From contig NZ_LODW01000064.1 in the NCBI RefSeq assembly GCF_002914525.1, positions 1 through 60,275 of the forward strand: a stretch of DNA of 60,275 nucleotides, read 5' to 3'. Shown piece after piece: positions 16,779 to 24,566 of the stretch. Made by a program: the position numbers and the translations under genes. Every line of letters begins with the position of its first letter. The stretch's first letter is position 1. This stretch comes from Rhizobium hidalgonense (GTDB lineage Bacteria; Pseudomonadota; Alphaproteobacteria; Rhizobiales; Rhizobiaceae). Under the pieces are notes generated by a model that did no database searches, was not told where the DNA came from, and worked only from the letters and a program-made list of their open reading frames with translations.

Positions 16779-17813
16779 ATGAACAAGGCAGTGGGGCCGG
16801 GGACGGCCAGGCGCGGCGCGCAAGTGAAGTTGATCGATGTGGCGAAGAAGGTGGGCGTCAGCCCCATCACCATTTCGCGCGCGCTTCGCAATCCCGCAAT
16901 CGTCTCGGAAGATCTGCGCGAGGTGATCCTGCGCACGGTCGCCGAAATGGGCTATATGCCCAATCTTGCCGCCCGGGCGCTCGCCGGCCGCCACAACGGT
17001 GTCGTCGGCGTCATCACGCCCGCCTTGCACCAATACGGCTTCACCGACCTGATGGTCGGGATCGAGGATCGCTTCCGCGACACCGAACTCACCGTGCAAT
17101 ATTCCAATACGCTGCGCCATGCCGAGGGCGAGGCGGGGCTGCTGAAATCCTTCCTGACGCAGAAGCCGGCCGGCGTGATCATCGCCGGCGCCGAATCCTA
17201 TCGTGATCTTCTGCCGCTGATCGAAAGTGCCGCCTGTCCCATCGCCCATGTTGCCGATCTCAGCCAGGAGCCGCAAAGGCTGGTCGTCGGCCTCGACCAT
17301 TATTCGGCAGGCACCGGCCCCACCCGCTTCCTGTTGTCGAGGGGCTATCGCAGGATCGCTTTCATGGGCCGCGGCGCCGATGTTCGCTCGCGCCGCCGTA
17401 TCGAAGGTTATGAGGCGGTAATGCGGGAAGCCGGATATTTCGACCCCGATCTCATCATCGGCGGCGATTCGGCCAGCCGCACCGGCCTCGGCCGGGAACT
17501 GTTTTCCCACCTGTTGCAGCGCGTTCCCGATGTCGATGCCGTCTTTGCCCAGAGCGACGAGATGGCGCTCGGCGTCCTGATCGAATGCAAGGAGCGCGGC
17601 ATCCGCGTGCCGGAAGACGTCGGCATCTGCGGTTTCAACGACCTGGAATTCTCGGCCTTTACCGAGCCGTCGCTGACGACGGTGCACATTCCCCGCTACG
17701 AGATCGGCTACCGCGTCGCCGACATGCTGCTGCGCGCCGTCCGCGACGAGCCGCCCCACGAAGGCAAGGCCGACTTGGGCTTTACCATTATTCCGCGCGG
17801 TTCGACGCGGTAA
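16779..17813 (+). CDS. LacI family transcriptional regulator
   Basis: 344 residues. The N-terminal helix-turn-helix is VKLIDVAKKVGVSPITISRAL (about 16-36), followed by a hinge helix (NLAARALAGRHNGVVGVITP). A periplasmic-binding-protein-like domain follows, with the typical GFNDLEFSAFTEPSLTTV near the end. GntR/LacI-type members of this branch respond to sugar acids or sugars, but no catabolic operon adjoins it to reveal the ligand. GAGGGACA precedes the ATG. The last 127 bases recur in decayed form at 20049-20174, beyond the LysR/NmrA pair. Confidence 0.9.
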   Translation: MNKAVGPGTARRGAQVKLIDVAKKVGVSPITISRALRNPAIVSEDLREVILRTVAEMGYMPNLAARALAGRHNGVVGVITPALHQYGFTDLMVGIEDRFRDTELTVQYSNTLRHAEGEAGLLKSFLTQKPAGVIIAGAESYRDLLPLIESAACPIAHVADLSQEPQRLVVGLDHYSAGTGPTRFLLSRGYRRIAFMGRGADVRSRRRIEGYEAVMREAGYFDPDLIIGGDSASRTGLGRELFSHLLQRVPDVDAVFAQSDEMALGVLIECKERGIRVPEDVGICGFNDLEFSAFTEPSLTTVHIPRYEIGYRVADMLLRAVRDEPPHEGKADLGFTIIPRGSTR

Positions 17814-17924
17814 TTTGGTACGCACCGCGACAACAGACGTGGAGCCGAGCCTTGCGGAGGCCTGGACTGGGCATGGTCAGAATTATTCCGTATAAGGATC
17901 GGATGGCAACCACTGTGCTGAAAA

Positions 17925-18845
17925 ATGGATAAAGCGGGCCTGTCTTTTGACAGAATGCGCACCTTTGTTCGTGTCGCCGAGCGGGGCAATCTGTCGATGG
18001 TCGCAAGGGAGCTGGGTGTCGGCCAATCCACCGTCACGCGGCACCTCAATGAACTTGAGGAGGCTGTCGGCGTGCCGCTTCTCAGCCGCACCACGCGCCG
18101 CGTCACCCTTACTGACGAAGGCAGTCGCTATTATACCAACTGCCTTCAGATATTGCGCCTGGTCGAACAGGCAGCTGAAGAAGCCAGAGATGCCCGCCAG
18201 GCCCCCGCCGGCGCAGTTCGGCTTTCCTGTACGGCAGCGCTCGGCGTCATGCATGTCACGCGGATGATCTTCGACTTTCAGGACAGGCATCCGGATATCC
18301 GCGTCGATCTCAACCTGACGGACGAGCGTATCGACCTGGTGCGCGAAGGCGTTGACGTGGCGCTCCGTCTTGGACCTCTCGCCGACAGCGCAATGAAACT
18401 TCATGCGCTCGGAGAGAGCCAGCGGCTGCTGGTCGGTGCTCCGGCGTATTTGTCTGTTCGCGGACGGCCGCAGCGCCCGGCCGATCTGTCACGCTACGAA
18501 ACCGTCGTGATGTCCAACGTGGCGGGCAGCAATCAGATCCTTCTCTCCTCGCCCGATGGCACCAGCCTGATGGTTCCCGTCAGCGGTCGTCTGCGCGTCG
18601 ATCACGGGCTTGCGGCGCGCGAAGCCCTTGCCGCCGGACGCGGCATTGGTCCTACCCATCTCTGGCTGATCCACGATCTTCTGGACGACGGCCGGCTCGA
18701 GGTCGTGCTTGGCGACTATCGGCCTTCGCCGGTTCCGGTGAGCTTGCTGATCGTTCCGGAGCGTGCAGCCATTGCCCGCGTTCGGCTGCTCGTCGACTTT
18801 CTTGCCGCCGAGATTTCCAAACTACCGGGAATCCGGCAATCGTAA
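17925..18845 (+). CDS. LysR family transcriptional regulator
   Basis: 306 residues with the LysR winged helix at 10-70 (MRTFVRVAERGNLSMVAREL, QSTVTRHLNELEEAVG, LLSRTTRRVTLTDEG) and a substrate-binding domain from about 95 that carries the YL-loop features of the CrgA/AaeR-like subgroup. It is convergent with the NmrA-like gene, stop to stop 57 bases apart. LysR regulators often control a neighbour; here that neighbour does not share a divergent promoter, so regulation of the NmrA gene is plausible but not shown. The pair is enclosed by two copies of the lacI 3' end. Confidence 0.9.
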   Translation: MDKAGLSFDRMRTFVRVAERGNLSMVARELGVGQSTVTRHLNELEEAVGVPLLSRTTRRVTLTDEGSRYYTNCLQILRLVEQAAEEARDARQAPAGAVRLSCTAALGVMHVTRMIFDFQDRHPDIRVDLNLTDERIDLVREGVDVALRLGPLADSAMKLHALGESQRLLVGAPAYLSVRGRPQRPADLSRYETVVMSNVAGSNQILLSSPDGTSLMVPVSGRLRVDHGLAAREALAAGRGIGPTHLWLIHDLLDDGRLEVVLGDYRPSPVPVSLLIVPERAAIARVRLLVDFLAAEISKLPGIRQS

Positions 18846-18901
18846 GTCTTCGTTTTCAAGCACGCCGTTGTCAAAATCGCTGCCGCGAGGCGAGCTAGGC
18901 G

Positions 18902-19855
18902 TCAACCTCCGAAGGACCGCTTGTCGCCGCGCCACCCCGTCGTCCGCAGAAACTGCTCCCAGTCATGCGTCTCGGGATTCAGGCGACGGCTCCATTCGAG
19001 ATCGTGCTCCTTACCGAAATAGCCATACTCGACAGCATATTCGACCATCCCGAGAATCTCTCGAACAAGAAATTCGTTGGCGGCAAACTCGGGAAAATAG
19101 TGCAGCAGGCCGTCTCTGGTGAAAGCATTTCGATACTCGGCCTTGAGGCCTGTCACGCGTTGAAAGGTTTCGACCATTTCCCGCGGAGAAATGATATCGC
19201 CGACGATCGGCAGCGTCTTGCCGTTGTAGCGCTCAGGGTTCGAGAAGATCTCGAGGACAACAGGCCCGGTTGCCGTCAGCGGATCGACGAAGGGTGCTGC
19301 GAAATCTTCCGGAAGATAAATCGGCAAGAGCAGGGAGTCGCCTTCCATGCGCGGCGCATAATACTCGAGAAGATTGGTGTAGAAGAATGCCAGCATGATG
19401 AAGGAATGAGAGATCGGCAGGCCGCGGATATAATCTGCAACGCGCGCCTTGTCGGTGAAGTGCGGTGCATACTTCGTCCCACCGGCGATCTTGTCGACAT
19501 TCTCGAGCGTGCTGAAAACAATGTGCCCGATGCCGGCCTCCACGGCCGCATCCGCCAACTGCCGGCCGAGAGGAGCCTCGCTCGTCTCCGGCGGGGCGAT
19601 CGGAGGCGTCATCAGAAATGCGCCATCTGCGCCCTTGAATGCAGCAACGAGTTCCTTCTGAAGGCCGAGTTCGAGAGGCACGGTGGCGATTTCGGCGCCG
19701 AGTTGCTCGAGACGTAAAGCTTCGGGCGAATCCTTTCTCCGAGTGAAAGCACGGACGCGGAAACGTTGGCTCTCAAGAAGTGTCGCAACGACGCTGCGCC
19801 CTTGTTTGCTCGTTGCCCCCATTACCGCGATCAGTGGCTTACTGTCTGTAGACAT
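18902..19855 (-). CDS. NmrA-like NAD(P)-binding protein
   Basis: 317 residues. The N-terminal Rossmann loop IAVMGATSKQGRSVVATLL is followed by RVRAFTRRKDSPEALRL (a basic patch suited to NADP) and the rest of an atypical short-chain dehydrogenase/NmrA fold (VFSTLENVDKIAG). There is no canonical Tyr-x3-Lys pair in the usual place, as in redox-sensing NmrA/HSCARG-like proteins rather than active reductases. It may sense NADP(H) state or act on a small molecule; the role is unknown. It is convergent with the LysR gene and preceded by about 190 bases containing its promoter. Confidence 0.85.
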   Translation of the reverse strand: MSTDSKPLIAVMGATSKQGRSVVATLLESQRFRVRAFTRRKDSPEALRLEQLGAEIATVPLELGLQKELVAAFKGADGAFLMTPPIAPPETSEAPLGRQLADAAVEAGIGHIVFSTLENVDKIAGGTKYAPHFTDKARVADYIRGLPISHSFIMLAFFYTNLLEYYAPRMEGDSLLLPIYLPEDFAAPFVDPLTATGPVVLEIFSNPERYNGKTLPIVGDIISPREMVETFQRVTGLKAEYRNAFTRDGLLHYFPEFAANEFLVREILGMVEYAVEYGYFGKEHDLEWSRRLNPETHDWEQFLRTTGWRGDKRSFGG

Positions 19856-20048
19856 AGCTTCATCCTTTTCCCTGTCATTCGCCGCCAGATCGGCGGCGTC
19901 CTTGCAAGGCAGGGCGGTCGGTCCGTGCCGAACGCCTACCTTTGACGTGGTACTTTATCGAAGCAGGTTCTTTTGATGTAGATCGCTGAAATGCATAATA
20001 TAATGCCATTTTATGGATAAGTGGCGCCGGCCAGCGCCGAGACAAGTC

Positions 20049-20174
20049 CATGCCGCGCTACGATATCGGCTACCGCGTCGCCGACATGCTGCTGCGGGAC
20101 GTCCGCGACGAGCCGGCTGAGGAAGACAAGGTCACTTGGGCTTTATCATTATTCCGCGGGGTTCGACGCGGTAA
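20049..20174 (+). pseudogene. Decayed duplicate of the lacI-family gene 3' end
   Basis: 126 bases match 17687-17813 closely: CGCTACGA.ATCGGCTACCG, GTCGCCGACATGCTGCTGCG, GTCCGCGACGAGCC, and TTCGACGCGGTAA at the stop. One base is lost (AAGGTCACTTGG against AAGGCCGACTTGG), which breaks the frame. Upstream and downstream sequences do not match those around the intact copy, so only the gene end was duplicated. It lies between the NmrA gene and a RIME-like repeat. Confidence 0.85.
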
Positions 20175-20202
20175 GTCGATAGGGTCTGCAGAGCCAGAAG
20201 CC

Positions 20203-20358
20203 GCCCCTCACCCTAACCCTCTCCCGTTCTGACGGGGAGAGGGGACGTGCCCTGCGGAGAGGTTGCTACATGGTCCCTTCGCCCCGTTTACGGGGGCCCG
20301 AAGGACGCGTCGAGACCGTGGCTCGACCCCGGTCGGTGCCGGCAGGCGGATGAGGGGT
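20203..20358. repeat. RIME-like intergenic mosaic repeat, copy 1
   Basis: Starts CCCCTCACCCTAACCCTCTCCC and ends GGCAGGCGGATGAGGGG, with internal GC hairpins (CTCCCGTTCTGACGGGGAG; CGCCCCGTTTACGGGGGC). The outer ends and internal palindromes match the copies at 28719-28855 and 40579-40713. It resembles the Rhizobium intergenic mosaic elements (RIME) described in rhizobia. It lies 17 bases downstream of the cysN stop and could form the 3' end of that transcript. Confidence 0.75.
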
Positions 20359-20375
20359 AGCCCCCTCGAACCCTA

Positions 20376-21872
20376 TCAAATATCGCTGGCAGCGCTCGAC
20401 CAGAGGTCGGCCGCTTCCGCTGCCGTCATGCGCCGTACCTCAGCCTCATGGCTGCGGCTGGCGAAGAGTTCGCTGGCCATGATCTGTTCGGCGAGATCGG
20501 CCGGCAGCGAGAGGATGACGCGGCCTTCGCCATTGTGCAGGCCGCCGAGTTCGGTGCGTTTGCCGGTCACCATGCCGCCGGCGACCGTGTTGTTGGTCTC
20601 CGGATCGATCAGGATGAAGGAGCCGGACTGCCGGTTCTGCTCATAGGGGTCGAAGATCGCCGCTTCGTCGAAGACGAGCCGGACTTTGCCGATGGCGTTC
20701 ATGTAGAGCCGCTGGGCGGCGTTCCATGTGCCGGTCTTGAGTTCCAACTGGCTGAGCGGCTGCACCTGGACGCGCTGGCGGCGCGAACCGCTCTTCAGCC
20801 AGTAGCGCTTGCCGGGCTCGATGCCCTCGGGCTGGAGTGCGACGATCTGCGCGTCGAAGGCAAGGCCGACCTGCGGCTGGGCATCGATCGAGACGATCAT
20901 GTCGCCGCGCGCCACATCGACCTGGCGGTCGAGCACCAGCGTTATGGCGTCGCCGGCAACCGCGGCATTGCGCACGAGATCGAAGGTGACGATCTTGGAG
21001 ACATTGGCAACCATGCCCGACGGCAGGATCATGACGCTGTCGCCTGGTTTGACCGAGCCGCCGGCAACCGTGCCCTGGTAGCCGCGGAAGCTTTCGCCCG
21101 GACGCGACACGCGCTGGACCGACAGGCGGAAGCCGACCGTCTGCGACGATCGCACGGTGGCAAGCTCCAGCGTCTCGACCAGCGTCGGGCCGCTGTACCA
21201 GGGCATGGCGGCCTGGCCGGAATAGACGACGTTTTCGCCCTTCAGCGCCGACATCGGGATGGCGGTGATCTGCTTGACGCCGAGCGAAAGCGCAAATTCC
21301 CGGAACTCATGGCTGATCTTGTCGAAGCCGGCGCGATCGTAGCCCGTCAGGTCGATCTTGTTGACGGCGAGCACGAACTGCTTGATCCCGAGCAGCGAAG
21401 CGATCGTCGCGTGGCGACGCGTCTGCTCGAGAATGCCGAAGCGCGCATCGACCAGCAGGATGGCGAGATCGGCGGTCGAGGCGCCGGTCGCCATGTTGCG
21501 GGTATATTGCTCGTGGCCGGGCGTGTCAGCGACGATGAAGGAGCGCTTGTCGGTCGAGAAATAGCGATAGGCGACATCGATGGTGATGCCCTGTTCGCGC
21601 TCGGCCTGAAGGCCATCGAGCAGCAGCGCGAAGTCGGGCAGGCCGAGATCGTTCTGCTTGCCGGTGGAATCGCGCTGCAGCGTGGCGGCCTGGTCCTCCT
21701 TGACCGCCTTGGTGTCCCAAAGCAGGCGGCCGATCAGCGTCGACTTGCCGTCATCGACGCTGCCGCAGGTGATGAGCCGTAGCGGGCGCGAGTCGCGCTG
21801 GGCCTTCTGCGGCTCGGCGGCGGGCAGGCTGACGGCGGTTGCGGCCGAGACGGCGGTTTGCACTACGGTCAT
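20376..21872 (-). CDS. cysN: Sulfate adenylyltransferase subunit 1 (GTPase subunit)
   Basis: 498 residues from the ATG at 21872, which sits one base after the cysD stop; a GTG six codons earlier overlaps cysD. GTPase motifs: G1 GSVDDGKSTLIGRLL, G3 DTPGHEQY, G4 NKIDL. EF-Tu-like beta-barrel domains follow. With CysD it makes adenosine 5'-phosphosulfate from ATP and sulfate, driven by GTP hydrolysis. There is no C-terminal APS kinase (CysC) domain as in the fused CysNC/NodQ type, which fits an APS-reductase route that does not need PAPS. It is the last gene of the cysH-cysD-cysN operon. Confidence 0.95.
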   Translation of the reverse strand: MTVVQTAVSAATAVSLPAAEPQKAQRDSRPLRLITCGSVDDGKSTLIGRLLWDTKAVKEDQAATLQRDSTGKQNDLGLPDFALLLDGLQAEREQGITIDVAYRYFSTDKRSFIVADTPGHEQYTRNMATGASTADLAILLVDARFGILEQTRRHATIASLLGIKQFVLAVNKIDLTGYDRAGFDKISHEFREFALSLGVKQITAIPMSALKGENVVYSGQAAMPWYSGPTLVETLELATVRSSQTVGFRLSVQRVSRPGESFRGYQGTVAGGSVKPGDSVMILPSGMVANVSKIVTFDLVRNAAVAGDAITLVLDRQVDVARGDMIVSIDAQPQVGLAFDAQIVALQPEGIEPGKRYWLKSGSRRQRVQVQPLSQLELKTGTWNAAQRLYMNAIGKVRLVFDEAAIFDPYEQNRQSGSFILIDPETNNTVAGGMVTGKRTELGGLHNGEGRVILSLPADLAEQIMASELFASRSHEAEVRRMTAAEAADLWSSAASDI

Positions 21873-21873
21873 C

Positions 21874-22827
21874 TCAGAAATATCCTTCACGCTTCTTCTT
21901 TTCCATGGAGCCGGACTGGTCGCGGTCGATGGCGCGGCCCTGGCGTTCGGACACCGTTGCGATTTCGAGTTCGGCGATCACCTCTTCGAGGGTGGTGGCC
22001 TCAGAGCGGATGGCGCCGGTCAGCGGGAAGTCGCCGAGCGTGCGGAAGCGGATCATGCCTTCCTGACGCACTTCGCCGGGCAGCAGTTCCAAGCGCGGAT
22101 CCTCGGCGAGGATCATCATGCCGTCGCGTTCGACGAACGGCCGCTTCTTGGCGTAATAGAGCGGCACCAGCGGAATGTCCTCGGCCTGGATGTAACGCCA
22201 GATATCGACTTCGGTCCAGTTCGAGAGCGGGAAGGCGCGTACGCTCTCGCCCTTGCGGATCATGCCGTTATAGACGTTCCAGAGTTCCGGCCGCTGGTTG
22301 CGCGGGTCCCAGCGATGATCGGGGGTGCGGAAGGAATAGATGCGCTCCTTGGCGCGGCTGGCTTCCTCGTCGCGGCGCGCGCCGCCGAAAGCGGCGTCGA
22401 ACTGGCCGGCATCGAGCGCCTGGCGCAGGCCCTCGGTCTTCATGATGTCGGTGAAGGCGGCCGAACCATGGGTGAAGGGCGTGATGTTTTCGGCTGCACC
22501 GCGCGGATTGATATGCTCGATCAGGTCGAGATCGTACTTCTTCGCGGTCGCGTCGCGGAAGGCGATCATCTCGCGGAACTTCCAGCCGGTGTTCACATGC
22601 AGGAGCGGAAAGGGCACGCGGCCGGGATAGAAGGCCTTGCGCGCCAGGTGCAGCAGCACCGAGGAATCCTTGCCGATCGAATAGAGCATGACGGGACGCT
22701 CGAATTCGGCGGCAACCTCGCGGAAGATATGGATGGATTCGTTTTCCAGCGCCTTCAGATGCGGGTCGAGCGGCGCCTTGGCGCTCTGTGGATTGCTGAG
22801 TTCCGTATCCGGACGGCTATCGGGCAT
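21874..22827 (-). CDS. cysD: Sulfate adenylyltransferase subunit 2
   Basis: 317 residues of the PP-loop ATP pyrophosphatase superfamily. The pyrophosphate loop is LYSIGKDSSVLLHL (about 48-61), then HVNTGWKFREMIAFRD and RRDEEASRAKER. It forms APS together with CysN. GGAGTAAGAC precedes the ATG. A 17-residue N-terminal extension (PDSRPDTELSNPQSAK) comes before the usual start of the fold. It lies 114 bases downstream of cysH, with a 19-bp inverted repeat at the junction, and one base upstream of cysN. Confidence 0.95.
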   Translation of the reverse strand: MPDSRPDTELSNPQSAKAPLDPHLKALENESIHIFREVAAEFERPVMLYSIGKDSSVLLHLARKAFYPGRVPFPLLHVNTGWKFREMIAFRDATAKKYDLDLIEHINPRGAAENITPFTHGSAAFTDIMKTEGLRQALDAGQFDAAFGGARRDEEASRAKERIYSFRTPDHRWDPRNQRPELWNVYNGMIRKGESVRAFPLSNWTEVDIWRYIQAEDIPLVPLYYAKKRPFVERDGMMILAEDPRLELLPGEVRQEGMIRFRTLGDFPLTGAIRSEATTLEEVIAELEIATVSERQGRAIDRDQSGSMEKKKREGYF

Positions 22828-22894
22828 GTCTTACTCCAGACTGTCGGTCGTTTGCGGCGGCCCGCAAACAATTCCTTGATGTTGGCTTTCCCAA

Positions 22895-22966
22895 GGCAGC
22901 GGCGGTCGCCGCGCCTTGAATTGGGATAGCCGTGAAGTTGATTATACCGCGGCGACCGCCGCTGCC
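22895..22966 (-). other. Long perfect hairpin spanning the cysH stop codon
   Basis: GGCAGCGGCGGTCGCCGCG (22895-22913) and its exact reverse complement (22948-22966) form a 19-bp GC-rich stem with a 34-base loop. In the cysH-cysD-cysN transcript the 5' arm lies in the last codons of cysH (AAAVAAV), the stop codon is in the loop, and the 3' arm is in the cysH-cysD spacer. No T run follows, so it is more likely an RNA stabiliser, processing site or partial attenuator than a terminator. Confidence 0.7.
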
Positions 22967-23700
22967 TCTTCGGCGACATGCAGGCCGCATTCGCGCGTCT
23001 CATCCTGCTCCCACCACCAGCGGCCGGCGCGTTCCGGCTCGCCGGGCTTGATCGCCCGGGTGCAGGGCTCGCAGCCGATCGAGGGATAGCCGCGGGCATG
23101 CAGCGGATTGACCGGCACGCCGTTTGCGGAAACGAAGGCCTTGATCGCCTCGAGATCCCAATCGGCGAGCGGATTGACCTTCAAGAGGTGGCGTTCGGCG
23201 TCATATTCGGCAAAGGGTGTCTCGGCGCGGTTGGCCGATTGGCCGCGGCGCAGGCCGGTGATCCAGATCGCAGCGCCCTCAAGTGCACGCGCAAGCGGCT
23301 TCAGCTTGCGCACGCCACAACAGGCATGCCGGGCTTCGACGCTCTCGTAGAAACCATTGAGGCCGTATTGCGCCGCATAGGCGTCGATATCGGCCTTTTC
23401 AGGCTCGTAGCGCTGGATCTTGATGTCGTACTGGCTTTCGGTCTCTTCGATCAGCGCCAGCGTCTCGGCAAACAGCCGACCGGTCTGCAGCGTCGCAACA
23501 TCGATCGGCAGGCGATGCGTGCCGATCTCGGCGGTAATCACCTGGTCTTCGATGCCGAGCGAAGTGGTGAACACCACGCGACCGCCAAGACCTGCGACCA
23601 GCGACAGACGCCCGGCCAGGTCGAGACCGGCCAGCCTGTCGTTCAGCGCCTCGGCTTCGGCAATCGGCCCTTTTTCCGCAATCGACTTGATAACAGTCAT
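22942..23700 (-). CDS. cysH: Assimilatory adenylylsulfate (APS) reductase
   Basis: 252 residues from ATG 23700; longer in-frame extensions lack support. The N-terminal part carries the substrate loop (LGIEDQVITAEI). The [4Fe-4S] cysteines characteristic of APS rather than PAPS reductases are present as HACCGVRKLKPL and GCEPCTRAI, and the C-terminal catalytic cysteine is in ECGLH. The enzyme reduces APS to sulfite with thioredoxin. It is the first gene of the operon; the divergent Rrf2 regulator begins 419 bases away. The C-terminal codons form one arm of a long hairpin. Confidence 0.95.
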   Translation of the reverse strand: MTVIKSIAEKGPIAEAEALNDRLAGLDLAGRLSLVAGLGGRVVFTTSLGIEDQVITAEIGTHRLPIDVATLQTGRLFAETLALIEETESQYDIKIQRYEPEKADIDAYAAQYGLNGFYESVEARHACCGVRKLKPLARALEGAAIWITGLRRGQSANRAETPFAEYDAERHLLKVNPLADWDLEAIKAFVSANGVPVNPLHARGYPSIGCEPCTRAIKPGEPERAGRWWWEQDETRECGLHVAEEAAAVAAV

Positions 23701-24119
23701 GAGAATCCTGTCCTTTGTTGACCGGAGTATCGCAGTTCGATCCTGGATCGGACAGAAAAAGGGATTTCGAAAGCTGCGGGCGGAGGAGCAAATATCTCTC
23801 CGAAGCTGCCGCAATGCAAAAAAACAGCCGCCCGAAGATAAAAATCCCCGCGAACAGCTGGTATGTCTATAAAAATAGTAGAGTTACACGCGGCCTGTCA
23901 ATCCGAAATCTGAAGTGATGCCGAAAAAGGTGCAGAAAGGGCGGTTTAAGCGTAGATTGTGACAGCTTGGCCGAGAGGGAAAAACAAGGCCGAAAACGCT
24001 TAGTCCTCAAGGCTTTCTCCGGTGCGTTCAAATTCCGTTCATGCTGGTTGTGCCATAGAGGCGAAAGTACTTCCGTAGCGGCGCGGAAATTCGCGCCGCC
24101 TGTGTGTCGATGGTCTGAG
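23701..24119. promoter_or_regulatory. Divergent control region between cysH and the Rrf2 regulator
   Basis: 419 bases with no credible gene. An AT-rich segment at 23860-23885 contains CTAT-AAAA-ATAG (23867-23878), a short perfect dyad that could be an operator or a promoter element for cysH. The arrangement (Rrf2 regulator divergent from cysHDN) suggests this region is where sulfur or cysteine status is read, as for CymR-type Rrf2 proteins; this is inference. Confidence 0.35.
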
Positions 24120-24566
24120 ATGATTACGCAAAAGGCGAAATATGCGCTGCGGGCGCTGACGGTCCTGGCGGATGCCGATGCCGACGAACCGGTGATGATT
24201 TCCGACATCGCGGCGCAGCAGAAGATCCCGAAAAAGTTCCTCGAACAGATCCTGCTCGACCTCAAACATCACGGCATCGTCGTCAGCCGCCGCGGCAAGC
24301 AGGGCGGCTATCTGCTGCTGAAGCCCGCCCATACCATCACCTTCGGTGAAATCCTGCGCATTATCGACGGCCCGATCGCCCCGCTGCCCTGCCTGTCGAT
24401 CACCGCCTACCGCCGATGCGACGATTGCGACGGCGAACAAAACTGCCAGATCCGCCACGTCTTCGCCAAGGTGGCCGACGCCACCCGCAAGGTGCTGTTC
24501 TCCACAACCATCGCCGATGCCGTCGGCCCGAGGCACGGCGCCGAAGTCACCCGGCTGCTGGCCTGA
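24120..24566 (+). CDS. Rrf2 family transcriptional regulator, likely of cysHDN
   Basis: 148 residues from the ATG at 24120, where the Rrf2 fold begins (MITQKAKYALRALTVLA). The winged helix includes ISDIAAQQKIPKKFLEQILLDLKHHG and the wing RRGKQGGYLLLKPA. Four cysteines (91, 100, 103, 109; CLSITAYRRCDDCDGEQNC) lie where IscR/RirA-type members bind an Fe-S cluster, although the spacing differs from IscR. It is divergent from the cysHDN operon, so it probably controls sulfate assimilation. It ends one base from the convergent ClC gene. Confidence 0.88.
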   Translation: MITQKAKYALRALTVLADADADEPVMISDIAAQQKIPKKFLEQILLDLKHHGIVVSRRGKQGGYLLLKPAHTITFGEILRIIDGPIAPLPCLSITAYRRCDDCDGEQNCQIRHVFAKVADATRKVLFSTTIADAVGPRHGAEVTRLLA

